64,000 nucleotides of DNA, from contig NZ_LKKO01000058.1 in assembly GCF_001455965.1 (NCBI RefSeq), positions 1 to 64,000 on the forward strand, in the 5' to 3' direction. Below the pieces are notes generated by a model. It saw only the letters and a program-made list of their open reading frames with translations, did not search any database and was not told the DNA's origin. This DNA is from Methylobacterium sp. GXS13. GTDB lineage: Bacteria; Pseudomonadota; Alphaproteobacteria; Rhizobiales; Beijerinckiaceae. The translations under genes were made by a program, and so were the position numbers. The first letter of the stretch is position 1. Each line of letters starts with the position of its first letter. This document shows positions 8,293-17,321 of this stretch, in pieces.

Positions 8293-9354
8293 CGGATCGG
8301 ATCAGGGTGACGAGACTGTGTGTCGCGCCGTTCCCTGTTCACGCATGGCGTGCCCAGAAACGATAGCACACGCGCAGAGGCTATGCGTCCACGATCGGGA
8401 CAGCAGCGATTTACGGCCTACGAAGGGCGTCGCCGAGAAGCGCGGCGAGTTACTCCATCGCCTGCAGGCAGCACTTAGAATGGGCGGTCATCTGGGTAAA
8501 GCCGTGAGGAGGGTTCGGGTGATGCATGTCGGTCAAATCATTGCGGCCCGTCGCGAGCCTGCGGGCACAGGGATCGTTCCTAGAGGCCCGCGCAGGCTAA
8601 GATGCTCAATTGTTCCTGTAAGCGGCTTATCGACATCGATGACAGCGTCGTAGACGCGGCCGCTGTTCACGGAAAAAGTCGGGTGTCGTTGCGGCTATGG
8701 CTCTAATGAACGACGCAGATGCTAGATCGGCGCAAGCGAGCCTGGGAAACGATGACACCAAGGGACCGAATGGACATCGTATTCGGGAACGGGCACATCG
8801 AATCCGTCCAATGCAACGCAGACCACCGCGCACAGACCAAATAATCGGATCAGTTCTGCGACGCAAACTCAGTTAATGTACACGGAAATACAGTTGCAGA
8901 ACCGGCGCGGCAGAATACCAGCCGTATTCATGGGGCTGCCCGCGTCGTAGACGGTAGCTACGTCCATGGTTAAGTAGAACGGGTGCTGCCCGGCCACAAT
9001 CGTCGCGACCTGACGGGCGGTCTCCAACAGGGCCCGGAGCTTGGACACGGCCTCGGCTAGGTCCAAGACTGCTCGGCTGATGGCCGGCTGGTGTAGCCAA
9101 GAATCGAATGGGCTGATCGGGGGGCCGTCCGACATGGCAGTCCGCAAAATCCCGGAACTGCTCAGCGATCCCCACATGAAAAAAGAGCATGACGCGGCCG
9201 TGGCTCGGCGGTCAGGCGTTTCGGCGGACCAAGGCAAAGACGCACGTCAGAACTCTCATAAATTAGAGAGGGTACCACATCTGGCGTCCTTCCGCCGACA
9301 ATCGCCGCCCGGTATCCGCATTCCCAACCAATTGCTCACGGATAATTGAATGGA
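8293..9354. other. Gene-poor stretch of lower GC
   Basis: About 1 kb between the MTH1187-family gene and the catalase-like gene. Base composition is visibly less GC-rich than the flanks. I see no recognisable gene, RNA or inverted-repeat element. The only candidate is a weak 88-codon reading frame on the minus strand (8869-9135), listed separately. Other frames are short, low in complexity of codon choice and resemble no protein family. Confidence 0.5.
8869..9135 (-). CDS. Possible small hypothetical protein
   Basis: 88 residues starting MSDGPPISPFDSW. The middle (AISRAVLDLAEAVSKLRALL) is a plausible amphipathic helix, and the rest has no recognisable domain. There is no convincing ribosome-binding site: GGGATT is too far upstream. 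The opposite strand also has open frames, so this may be chance. I list it because the helix looks protein-like and the surrounding kilobase is otherwise empty. Confidence 0.3.
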   Translation of the reverse strand: MSDGPPISPFDSWLHQPAISRAVLDLAEAVSKLRALLETARQVATIVAGQHPFYLTMDVATVYDAGSPMNTAGILPRRFCNCISVYIN

Positions 9355-10500
9355 ATGCAACTTGGAACGGAGGTGCGCCAGCGTTGTTCGATCGGGAACG
9401 GAACCAAGCTGGAGCCTCTGAACTTGCAAGCACCTATTCGCTACAGCCCCGATCTCGAGGTCGTGCAGCCCGATGAGGGCAAGACCATCGAGGGACTGAA
9501 CCAGACCTTCGACACCATCCTCCAAACGGTCGCCGACGATTCCGGCCATGCCGTCCGCTCCGTCCACGCCAAAGCGCACGGGATCCTCGAAGGCGTCCTT
9601 CGGATCGATCCGAACCTGCCGCCAGAGCTGGCACAGGGGCTGTTCGCCAAGCCCGGCGAGCACAAGGTCTACATGCGGCTGTCGACCAATGCCGGCGACA
9701 TCCTGCCCGATGCGGTCTCGCTACCCCGAGGCCTCGCGCTGAAGGTCCTGGACGTCGAGGGCGAGCGCCTGCCCGATGCCGAGGGCACGACCCAGAACTT
9801 CATCATGGTCAACGGCAAGATATTCCAGGCCCCGAACGCACAGAAGTTTCTTGGCAGCCTCAAGCTGCTCGCCGGCACTACCGACCGGGTCGAGGGCCTG
9901 AAGGTCGCGGCCTCGACGGTGCTGCGTGGAGTCAACAAGGCACTGACCGCCGTCGGCATCGAGAGCCCGACCATCGGCTCGCTTGGCGGCGCGCCCAACG
10001 TCGATCCGCTCGGTGAGACCTATTACAGCGTCACCCCGTTTCGGTACGGCGACCACGTCGCCAAATTCTCGATCGCGCCGATCGCCCCGGGGCTGACCGC
10101 GCTCACCGGCAATGAGATCGATGCCTCCGGCCGCCCAAACGCGATCCGCGAGACGGTGCGCTCCGAGATGGCGGTAATTGAGGGCATGTGGGAATTCCGG
10201 GTCCAGCTCTGCCGCGACCTCGAGCGCCAGCCCGTCGAGGATCCGACCGTCGAATGGAGCGAGGACGAGGCGCCATTTCAGCGGGTTGGCCTGATCACCG
10301 TCCGCCCGCAGGACAGCTGGGACGAGGCCCGCGTCCGAACCGTGGATGAGGAGATGCGCTTCAGCGTCTGGACGGGGCTCGCCGCCCACAGGCCGCTGGG
10401 CAACATCAACCGCGCCCGCAATGCGCCTTACCGGCACTCGGCCGAGTTCCGCCAGCGGTTCAACGGGTGCCCGATCCACGAGCCCGGCAGCGGGCGCTGA
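9355..10500 (+). CDS. Catalase-family (SrpA-like) heme protein
   Basis: About 381 residues related to the small catalase-like heme peroxidases. The distal-side block is SVHAKAHGILEGVLRI, followed by GEHKVYMRLSTNAGD and PRGLALKVLDVEG, all typical of this branch. DPLGETYYSVTPFRYGDHVAKF and a C-terminus of NINRARNAPYRHSAEFR complete it. It is much shorter than a classical catalase and lacks the usual C-terminal region. The start is uncertain: ATG at 9355 or TTG at 9346, neither with a strong Shine-Dalgarno. Probable role: peroxide handling, together with msrA 430 bases downstream. Heme content and activity are inferred from the family. Confidence 0.85.
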   Translation: MQLGTEVRQRCSIGNGTKLEPLNLQAPIRYSPDLEVVQPDEGKTIEGLNQTFDTILQTVADDSGHAVRSVHAKAHGILEGVLRIDPNLPPELAQGLFAKPGEHKVYMRLSTNAGDILPDAVSLPRGLALKVLDVEGERLPDAEGTTQNFIMVNGKIFQAPNAQKFLGSLKLLAGTTDRVEGLKVAASTVLRGVNKALTAVGIESPTIGSLGGAPNVDPLGETYYSVTPFRYGDHVAKFSIAPIAPGLTALTGNEIDASGRPNAIRETVRSEMAVIEGMWEFRVQLCRDLERQPVEDPTVEWSEDEAPFQRVGLITVRPQDSWDEARVRTVDEEMRFSVWTGLAAHRPLGNINRARNAPYRHSAEFRQRFNGCPIHEPGSGR

Positions 10501-10511
10501 GGAACCCCGAT

Positions 10512-10757
10512 ATGCGCATGTCCAGCCTGGCGGCGATGGCCGCCATCCTCCTCGGCGCGACGCAGGTTCAGGTGGACGACATGGCGAAGACGGCGCGTAA
10601 GCCTTTCAACGTCACCATCCGAGTGTTCGACTCGACCAAGGGGCCGGAGCGCGGCCAGGACTACGTGCTGCCGGTCGACAGCCCGAATGCCGAGCACGCC
10701 GTCGCGTCGACCACCGCTAACGCCGCTTCGTTCACGGAGACGATGGAGGGCGGCTAG
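10512..10757 (+). CDS. Small hypothetical protein downstream of the catalase-like gene
   Basis: 81 residues starting MRMSSLAAMAAILLGATQ, then KPFNVTIRVFDSTKGPERGQ. The N-terminus could be a weak signal sequence; an alternative start at 10581 (MAKTARKPFN) would make a 58-residue cytoplasmic protein. GAGGA overlaps the stop of the catalase-like gene, twelve bases before the ATG, so the two may be translationally linked. No family is recognised. Confidence 0.5.
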   Translation: MRMSSLAAMAAILLGATQVQVDDMAKTARKPFNVTIRVFDSTKGPERGQDYVLPVDSPNAEHAVASTTANAASFTETMEGG

Positions 10758-10929
10758 GCCCTGCCCGTCGCCCTCACCTGCGTGAAAGTCGAGGCGCGCT
10801 GACCGAGCGCGGGTTAGCAGAGGATGAAAGAGTGCCGCGGGCGATGTCGCCCCGGGAAGGGGCGAAGCCTGATCGGAATCCCCATCTATGGGGCAGGATG
10901 GGACGCTTCGGTCCTACGGAGGAAACACG

Positions 10930-11448
10930 ATGAGCGAAGAGAAGGCTGTGCTGGCAGGCGGCTGCTTCTGGGGCATGCAAGACCTGATCCGGCGGCAGGA
11001 GGGCGTCATCGCCACCCGCGTGGGATATACCGGCGGCGACGTGCCGAACGCGACCTACCGCAACCACGGCACCCATGCAGAAGGCATCGAGATTGTCTAC
11101 GACCCGGCCCAGACGAGCTTCCGGCGCATCCTGGAGTTCTTCTTCCAGATCCACGACCCCACGACGCCGAACCGCCAGGGCAACGACCGGGGCCTGAGTT
11201 ACCGGTCGGCCATCTACTACCTCGACGACGCGCAGCGGCGGGTCGCGGAGGAGACCATCGCCGACGTCGACGCGTCGGGCCTCTGGCCGGGCAAGGTGGT
11301 GACCGAGGTGGCGCCGGCGGGTCCGTTCTGGGAGGCCGAACCGGAGCATCAGGATTACCTGGAACGTCGACCGGACGGTTATACCTGCCACTTCGTCAGG
11401 CCGAATTGGACGCTGCCGATCCGGTCTCGAGGCACGCAGGACACCTGA
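10930..11448 (+). CDS. msrA: Peptide-methionine (S)-S-oxide reductase
   Basis: 172 residues. Repairs the S-epimer of methionine sulfoxide in oxidised proteins using thioredoxin. The catalytic motif GGCFWGMQDL is at residues 10-19, with RVGYTGG, YRNHGTHAEGIEIVYDP and FFQIHDPTTPNRQGND following in family order. The ATG is preceded by GGAGGAAA at a good distance. The chain ends soon after the YLERRPDGYTCHF block, so resolving cysteines near the C-terminus are few: Cys at the motif and one in TCHF. It forms an oxidative-defence neighbourhood with the catalase-like gene. Confidence 0.95.
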   Translation: MSEEKAVLAGGCFWGMQDLIRRQEGVIATRVGYTGGDVPNATYRNHGTHAEGIEIVYDPAQTSFRRILEFFFQIHDPTTPNRQGNDRGLSYRSAIYYLDDAQRRVAEETIADVDASGLWPGKVVTEVAPAGPFWEAEPEHQDYLERRPDGYTCHFVRPNWTLPIRSRGTQDT

Positions 11449-12524
11449 GGATCTTTACGACAGCATCACCACGGGACACCTCGTATAGCGAGCCAGCTCA
11501 GGCTTGATGGGTTGATCCCGTGGTGTGGCAATAGGGTTCGGCACCTTGCTGCAGAACATGCGCTACGGACCGAATTCTTTGCGGTAGCGCAGGCACCACA
11601 GAGGAGATGCAAGGCGCGAAATAGTTGCGTCCATGGAGTGTAAGGGCTGCCATCAGACGCTGCGGTATCAGGCTGACAACCATACAGAAATGGACGCGTC
11701 GGACGACGTCGGATACCCACCATGGAGGGCACAACAGCCGCGCTCGACCGTCCTCACATCATAGAACAAGTCGGGCAGCGTTCCTTTCTGGCGGCATACG
11801 CTGCTGCCGTCGGACGACGGCCTCCATCGCCTCTCGCCGACGATCCTCCACCCGAACTGCTAAATACTTCCTTGAGCGACAAGATATCAGTCGCCCAGGC
11901 AGATTGACGGCGAAAAACCCCAGCAGACGCGTCTCGCCGCTTACGCCATCGGCGCTGTCTACGTCGATATCGCCGGTGTCAGGGCGAAGGCGGGCAAGCT
12001 TTACCTTTTTGGCGGTATTCGTCTGCCTTCGTCGACTGCGGGCGGAAGTCGGTCGCGACGCGGCATCGGGCGTCTTACCCGCATTGAGGGCGATCGTGCC
12101 GCGCCAGATCCAAAAGGTGCGAACGGACACGGGGGGCAACCCTGCCTTTCCGCGCGCGACCGCTCAGGCCCGATAGTCCTCTAAAGAGGGCACATTTTCG
12201 GTCGTGTCTGGCAGGAGCGCGGCATCACGCATCACCTGACCAAGCCCAAGCATCCGTGAACTAGAAGTTAGGTCGAGCGAAGGAGCGGCATCACCAAGCC
12301 CGTGATGGCTCGGTGATATCGATGAGTTCCGCCATAAACCACGGTCGCACCTGCCGCTATTCGTCGACCACAATCATACGCGTCGCCTGAGGGCTCAGCA
12401 CGGTGTTACGACCTGCCAGGATGTCCATCAGGCCAGAACGAGAGAACGCAGACGCGTCAGTCTCTATCCACCCCACACATCCTGGGATCATGTACCCCGT
12501 GCCTGTGCCATCCGGGGAGAGACG
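11449..12524. other. Non-coding or decayed stretch before tRNA-Gly
   Basis: About 1.1 kb with no protein I can recognise on either strand. Several open frames of 60-180 codons exist, but their translations are arginine- and serine-rich or low in protein-like patterning, and none has a good ribosome-binding site. On the minus strand at about 12177-12300 a short segment (LGQVMRDAALLPDTTE) looks protein-like and may be a fossil of a lost gene. GC is lower than in the housekeeping parts of the window. Confidence 0.5.
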
Positions 12525-12598
12525 TGGAGCGGGTACCGGGAATCGAACCCGGGTATTCAGCTTGGAAGGCTGCTGCTCTACCATTGAGCTACACCCGC
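12525..12598 (-). tRNA. tRNA-Gly (anticodon TCC)
   Basis: Read on the minus strand, the sequence starts GCGGGTGTAGCTCAATGGTA, giving a 7-bp acceptor stem closed by the terminal CCCGC, a D-arm with GGTA, an anticodon loop CTTCCAA (anticodon TCC, decoding GGA and probably GGG) and a T-arm with GGTTCGATTCC. The CCA end is encoded (12525-12527) after discriminator T. It is a complete 74-base gene. The open frame that crosses it is the usual false ORF over a tRNA. Confidence 0.96.
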
Positions 12599-12763
12599 GC
12601 GGGCAGAGCGTTAGCACACCGCCCGGCCCGTGAGAAGATGGGCATTGGGGCCGTGCCGGCAATCGGGTAAGGGGTGCTGCGAGATAGGCTGTTCTGCTCG
12701 CAATCTCGACAAGCGGCCCGGCACGACGGTAATGCGGTTAAAAACGCGATCCCGGAGCTGCTG

Positions 12764-13501
12764 ATGAGCCAGGCTCGAGCCCATTATGACAATCTTCTGG
12801 CAGAACATTACTCGTGGATAAACGGTTTGTCGTTCGTCAATAAGGTTGCTGAGCAGCGAAAACTGCTTGTCGACCTTGGAATATGCTCACGACCGAATGG
12901 TCGGGCCATCGACCTCGGTTGCGGGCCGGGATATCAGAGCTTTGCTCTTCGCGATCTCGGCTTCGAATCCGTTATTGCACTCGATTCCTGTCACGCTCTG
13001 CTTGAGGAATTGAAGACGCTTAAAGCGAGAGATTCAATCGAACCGCGATGGGCCGATATACGCGGCTTCGCGACATTGGTCGAGCACGATAGCATCGATG
13101 CGATCGTATGTATGGGCGATACCCTGACGCATCTCGACGATCGCGGCGACGTATCGAAGCTTTTCCGCGATGCGTATGATGCGCTACGTGCGGCAGGTCG
13201 CTTGGTCCTGACGTTTCGCGATCTTTCGCTGGAATTGACGGGCTTGGATCGCTTCATTCCGGTTCGGGCGGACGACCAACGTTTGATGGTCTGCGCACTC
13301 GACTACGAGCCCGAAAGCGTCGTCGTGACGGATATCATCTACGTCCGCGACAATGGCGGTTGGACGCTGCGCAAAAGCAGTTATCGGAAGCTGCGGCTTC
13401 AGCCTGCAGCCTTGGCGAGGGAATTGCGGGCCATCGGCTTCATCATCGATCAGGACCGCTCCGTCGGTAGACTGCATGCCATCGTCGCCCGAAAGCCGTG
13501 A
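12764..13501 (+). CDS. Class I SAM-dependent methyltransferase
   Basis: 245 residues. Motif I is AIDLGCGPGYQSFALRDLGF, the acidic end of strand 2 is IALD, and DAIVCMGDTLTHLDD matches the motif IV region. The later half (LVLTFRDLSLEL and DIIYVRDNGGWTLRKSSYRK) is typical of small-molecule methyltransferases of the Methyltransf_25/31 type. The ATG at 12764 has GGAG about ten bases upstream. Codon use is clearly richer in A/T-ending codons than the neighbours, and the gene lies 165 bases from a tRNA, which suggests acquisition. The substrate is not deducible. Confidence 0.85.
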   Translation: MSQARAHYDNLLAEHYSWINGLSFVNKVAEQRKLLVDLGICSRPNGRAIDLGCGPGYQSFALRDLGFESVIALDSCHALLEELKTLKARDSIEPRWADIRGFATLVEHDSIDAIVCMGDTLTHLDDRGDVSKLFRDAYDALRAAGRLVLTFRDLSLELTGLDRFIPVRADDQRLMVCALDYEPESVVVTDIIYVRDNGGWTLRKSSYRKLRLQPAALARELRAIGFIIDQDRSVGRLHAIVARKP

Positions 13502-13585
13502 TGCCGGAAAGGCTTCGCGAGCGGTCGCTTGACGACCGACGAGATTGGAAGTCGCCCGAGGCGGAGTTGTAGAATACGGTTCCTC

Positions 13586-14428
13586 TCAGCCCAGCCCCAA
13601 GGCGGCCCGCGCCTCCACCGGGCTCGCGACCCGGCGGCCGTGGCGGCGGACAGCATCGGCCGCGAGGGCGACCAGCTCGGCATTGCTCGCCGCCAGCCGG
13701 TCCTTCGTGATCCGGATGTTGTCCTCGAGCCCGGTGCGGACCGCGTCGGCACCGCGGGCCAGCGCCCACTCCATTACGACCGCTTGGTTGCGGCCGATCC
13801 CGGCGGCGGTCCAGGTGGCCTCGGGCAGGATCCGGCGCGTCTCGGCGAGCAGGGTATCAAGCAGGTGCGCCTCGGCCGGCATCGCGTTCTGCACGCCCAT
13901 CACGAACTGAACATGTGGACGGCTGTCGATGAGGCCAGCCTCCACCAGCCGTTTCGCCCCGTGCAGATGCGATAGGTCGAAGATCTCGATCTCGGGCCGC
14001 ACGCCGAACTGCTTCATCTGGCCGGCGAGGTCCGTGACGAGGCTGGCGCTGTTCTCGTACACGATGGTCGGGAAGTTCACCGAGCCGGTGGAGAGCGACG
14101 CCATGTCGGGCCGGTGCTTGAGCGAGAGTCCCCTTGCGGCGGGGTCACGTCCACGCCCGCCTGTCGAAAATTGCACGATCATCCCGGGGCAGTGCTTGCG
14201 CAGCCCCTCCTGCACGGCCGCGAACTTGTCGGGATCCGACGAGGGCGACTCGTCGTCGTTGCGCACGTGGATATGGGCAAGGGTCGCGCCCGCCTCGAAG
14301 GCCTGCTGAGACGATTCGATCTGCTCGGCCACGGTGACCGGCACGGCCGGGTTGTCCGTCTTGCGCGGCACCGAGCCGGTGATCGCCACCGCAATCACGA
14401 CGGGCGCGTCGCTCGGGGATCCTGCCAT
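13586..14428 (-). CDS. Beta-keto acid cleavage enzyme (BKACE, DUF849)
   Basis: 280 residues of the DUF849 family, whose founding member Kce condenses a beta-keto acid such as 3-keto-5-aminohexanoate with acetyl-CoA and splits it to acetoacetate plus a new CoA ester. Seen here: AVAITGSVPRKTDNPAVPVT at the N-terminus, ATLAHIHVRNDDE (zinc-binding HxH), IVQFSTGGRGRDP, HVQFVMGVQNAMPA and GADAVRTGLEDNI. The start at 14428 is chosen because GGGAGAAG sits just upstream; an ATG 24 bases earlier has no such site. It is divergent from aroQ. The specific beta-keto acid cannot be told from sequence. Confidence 0.9.
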   Translation of the reverse strand: MAGSPSDAPVVIAVAITGSVPRKTDNPAVPVTVAEQIESSQQAFEAGATLAHIHVRNDDESPSSDPDKFAAVQEGLRKHCPGMIVQFSTGGRGRDPAARGLSLKHRPDMASLSTGSVNFPTIVYENSASLVTDLAGQMKQFGVRPEIEIFDLSHLHGAKRLVEAGLIDSRPHVQFVMGVQNAMPAEAHLLDTLLAETRRILPEATWTAAGIGRNQAVVMEWALARGADAVRTGLEDNIRITKDRLAASNAELVALAADAVRRHGRRVASPVEARAALGLG

Positions 14429-14604
14429 CGCGTCTTCTCCCTGATCGTTCATTTGATTCGCGCCCGGGATAGCCCCGCAGGCGGGAAAACTGAACCGCTC
14501 TGGCGGACCGGGCGGCCTTCGGCGCGGGACATCTCGGGGCCGGTGACAGGGTGGACTTGTGTCGGACGGCGGCTTGCCGCACCTCTCGCGCGGCGAGGAA
14601 CGCA

Positions 14605-15057
14605 ATGAACGACACCGTCCTGGTCCTGAATGGGCCGAACCTGAACCTGCTGGGCAAACGGCAGCCGGAGATCTACGGGCGCGAGACGCTCGCCGATGTC
14701 GAGGCCCTGTGCCGTGAGACCGCCGTCGGCTTCGGGCTCAACGTGGATTTCCGCCAGAGCAATGCCGAGCACGTGCTGATCGACGCGATCCACGCCTTCC
14801 GGATCGCGTCAGCCGGCATCGTGATCAATGCCGGCGCCTACACCCATACCTCGGTGGCGATCCTCGACGCGCTCAACACCTGCGAGGTGCCGGTGATCGA
14901 GTGCCACATCTCGAACGTCCACCGGCGCGAGGCGTTTCGCCACCATTCGTACATCTCATTGGCGGCAACCGCAGTCCTGGCCGGCTTCGGCACACATGGC
15001 TACGCGCTCGCAATCCGGCATTTGGCGCTGCTCCGAACGAAAGGCGACGCCGCCTAA
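14605..15057 (+). CDS. aroQ: Type II 3-dehydroquinate dehydratase
   Basis: 150 residues. Converts 3-dehydroquinate to 3-dehydroshikimate in the shikimate pathway. VLNGPNLNLLGKRQPEIYG at the N-terminus contains the catalytic tyrosine loop; NAGAYTHTSVAILDAL and VIECHISNVHRREAFRHHSY contain the catalytic histidine and the lid contacts. Length and motifs are complete for the dodecameric type II enzyme. GAGGAA lies seven bases upstream of the ATG. pyrE follows 133 bases later. Confidence 0.97.
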   Translation: MNDTVLVLNGPNLNLLGKRQPEIYGRETLADVEALCRETAVGFGLNVDFRQSNAEHVLIDAIHAFRIASAGIVINAGAYTHTSVAILDALNTCEVPVIECHISNVHRREAFRHHSYISLAATAVLAGFGTHGYALAIRHLALLRTKGDAA

Positions 15058-15190
15058 GACGCGGATAGCGGCTTCGGGAGGGTTGACGCTGGCGGAGACA
15101 GGGCGGAGGAGACCGGTCAGGCCTACCCATCCCGCGCTCTTCGAGACCGGTCCCCGCCGGAGAGCGCACCCAGCGGAGCGCGCACGCCGC

Positions 15191-15892
15191 ATGACCACGT
15201 CGTTCCTGCCCATCGACCGGACGATCATCGCCCGCGAAGCGGCCAAGATGTTCCTGGAAATCCAGGCAGTCCATTTCTACAAGGACGAACCGTTCAAGTT
15301 TACCTCGGGCTGGGCCAGCCCGGTCTATATCGACTGCCGCAAGATCATCTCGTTTCCGCGCCTGCGCTCGACGCTGATCGATTTCGCCGCCTCCACGATC
15401 GTCCGCGAGATTGGCTACGAGTCGCTCACCCATATCGCGGGCGGCGAGACCGCCGGTATCCCGTTCGCCGCCTGGATCGCCGACCGGCTGATGCTGCCGA
15501 TGCAGTACGTGCGCAAGAAGCCGAAGGGTTTCGGCCGCAACGCCCAGATCGAGGGCGAGGTGGTGGAAGGCGCTAAGACCCTGCTGGTCGAGGATCTCGC
15601 CACCGACGGGCGCAGCAAGGTCAATTTCTGCCAGGCTCTGCGCGATGCCGGCGCCAACGTCGATCATTGCTTCGTGCTGTTCTATTACGACATCTTCCCC
15701 GGCAGCGCCGCGCTGATGCAGGAGATCGGGATAAAGCTGCACTACCTCACCACGTGGTGGGACGTGCTAGCGGTGGCCAGGGAGATGGGCACCTTCGACG
15801 CCAACACCCTGGCCGAGGTCGAGCGCTTCCTCAACGCCCCGGCGGAGTGGTCGGCCGCCCACGGCGGCATCTCGTCCTTCGGGCAGGGCTGA
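15191..15892 (+). CDS. pyrE: Orotate phosphoribosyltransferase
   Basis: 233 residues. Transfers ribose-5-phosphate from PRPP to orotate, giving OMP in pyrimidine synthesis. FTSGWASPVYIDCRKIISFP is the orotate-binding N-terminal block, YVRKKPKGFGRNAQIEG the flexible catalytic loop, and TLLVEDLATDGRSK the PRPP signature. The chain is slightly longer than average, as in alphaproteobacteria. The gene sits 13 bases upstream of pyrC and the pair should be one transcription unit. Confidence 0.96.
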   Translation: MTTSFLPIDRTIIAREAAKMFLEIQAVHFYKDEPFKFTSGWASPVYIDCRKIISFPRLRSTLIDFAASTIVREIGYESLTHIAGGETAGIPFAAWIADRLMLPMQYVRKKPKGFGRNAQIEGEVVEGAKTLLVEDLATDGRSKVNFCQALRDAGANVDHCFVLFYYDIFPGSAALMQEIGIKLHYLTTWWDVLAVAREMGTFDANTLAEVERFLNAPAEWSAAHGGISSFGQG

Positions 15893-15905
15893 GGAGCCGC
15901 AAGCG

Positions 15906-16988
15906 ATGAGCGTCGCCGATCTGTTCCCCGCGGCGCAGCCGCCCGCTTCGACCGCGGCCGACCGGATCACGATCCGCCGGCCGGACGACTGGCACATCCA
16001 CCTGCGCGACGGCGCGATGCTGAAGGCGGTGCTGCCCTACACGGCGGCCCAGTTCGCCCGGGGCATCATCATGCCGAACCTGGTGCCGCCGGTGACGACC
16101 GTGGCAGCTGCGCGGGCCTATCGCGAGCGGATCCTGGCCGCGCTGCCCGAGGGGGTCGACTTTACTCCGCTGATGACCTGCTATCTGCAGGACGACACCG
16201 ACCCGGACGAAATCGCGCGCGGCTTCGCCGAGAAGGTCTGGATCGCCGCCAAGCTTTACCCGGCCGGCGCGACGACGAACTCGCATGCTGGCGTCACCGA
16301 CCTGATCGGGCTCGCGCCCGTTCTGGAGCGGATGGAGCGCATCGGCATGCCGCTTCTGATCCACGGCGAGGCGACCGACCCGGAGATCGACATCTTCGAC
16401 CGCGAGGCCGCCTTCATGGAGGGCAGCCTGATCCCGCTGCTCGCCCGGCACCAGGGCCTGAAGGTCACCGTCGAGCACGCCACCACGGCCGAGATCCTCG
16501 ACGTGGTGCGGGCCAACCGGAGTCGCGTGGCGGCGACGATCACGCCCCATCACCTCGTCATCAACCGCACCCATATTTTCCAGGGCGGCCTGCGCCCGCA
16601 CCTTTACTGCCTGCCAGTGGCCAAGCGCGAACGGCACCGCCTGGCCCTGCGCGCGGCCGGCGACTCCGGCGAGGCCTGCTTCTTCCTCGGCACCGACACC
16701 GCCCCGCATGTCCGCGGCGCCAAGGAGGCCTCCTGCGGCTGCGCCGGTGTGTTCTGCGGCCCGAGCGCCCTGCAGACCTACGTGCAGGTGTTCGACGAGG
16801 AAGGCGCACTCGACAAGTTCGAAGCCTTCGCGTCGCTCAATGGTGCGCGCTTCCACGGGCTCCAGCCCAACGCCGCTACGGTCACCCTCGAGCGGCGGGA
16901 GAGCCGCGTGATCGAGGCGGTCGCCGTGGAGGACACCGCCGTGGTGGTGTTCCGGGGGGATGAGACACTGCCCTGGGCTGTGGTCTGA
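15906..16988 (+). CDS. pyrC: Dihydroorotase (class II)
   Basis: 360 residues. Zinc enzyme closing carbamoyl-aspartate to dihydroorotate. RRPDDWHIHLRDGAML carries the HxH metal ligands, VWIAAKLYPAGATTNSHAGV the bridging lysine (not carried by every dihydroorotase), LLIHGEATDPEIDIFDRE and VTVEHATTAEI the other histidines, and FFLGTDTAPH the catalytic aspartate. This is the compact E. coli PyrC type rather than the PyrC/PyrX pseudo-enzyme pair. It follows pyrE closely. Confidence 0.96.
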   Translation: MSVADLFPAAQPPASTAADRITIRRPDDWHIHLRDGAMLKAVLPYTAAQFARGIIMPNLVPPVTTVAAARAYRERILAALPEGVDFTPLMTCYLQDDTDPDEIARGFAEKVWIAAKLYPAGATTNSHAGVTDLIGLAPVLERMERIGMPLLIHGEATDPEIDIFDREAAFMEGSLIPLLARHQGLKVTVEHATTAEILDVVRANRSRVAATITPHHLVINRTHIFQGGLRPHLYCLPVAKRERHRLALRAAGDSGEACFFLGTDTAPHVRGAKEASCGCAGVFCGPSALQTYVQVFDEEGALDKFEAFASLNGARFHGLQPNAATVTLERRESRVIEAVAVEDTAVVVFRGDETLPWAVV

Positions 16989-17020
16989 TCTGGTTCCGAC
17001 GGGAGCACGTACCCCTCCCA

Positions 17021-17114
17021 CCGTCATTGCGTGCGGAGCGAAACCATCTAGGGAAACGCCACATTCGGCGAGCGTGTGCTGCCCTGGGTTGCTTCGCTCC
17101 GCTCGCGATGACGG
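17021..17114. repeat. Dispersed palindromic intergenic repeat, copy 1
   Basis: The left arm begins CCGTCATTGCGTGCGGAGCG and the right arm ends GCTTCGCTCCGCTCGCGATG then ACGG, so the two ends are near-complementary and can form a long stem. The same arms recur at 42102-42196 and 57474-57567, and the right arm alone at 38419-38456. The copy lies in the 333-base gap between pyrC and the amidase gene; the rest of that gap shows nothing else. Confidence 0.8.
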
Positions 17115-17321
17115 TGCTGGGCGTGGAAGTGGGACCAGGGATCATCGCGCCATTGCGCGCGACGGGGGCCCCTTGTCGGGGCAAGGAAACATCGGCCGAA
17201 TCCCTGCACGTCTCTTGCCTCTCCGACCATCACAAGCAGTAGACCGCCGCACACGATCAAACGTGTGATCGGCCTTGCCTTTGCTATGCCGGCGCGGACC
17301 GCGATAGGGAGACGACCGACG

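Noticed and set aside
11722..11907. 61-codon plus-strand ORF starting MEGTTAALDRP
   Set aside because: No ribosome-binding site, no family, in a stretch with several similar chance frames.
12357..12662. 102-codon ORF on the minus strand with SSMVEQQPSKLNTRVRFP
   Set aside because: It reads across tRNA-Gly; this peptide is the well-known false translation of a tRNA.
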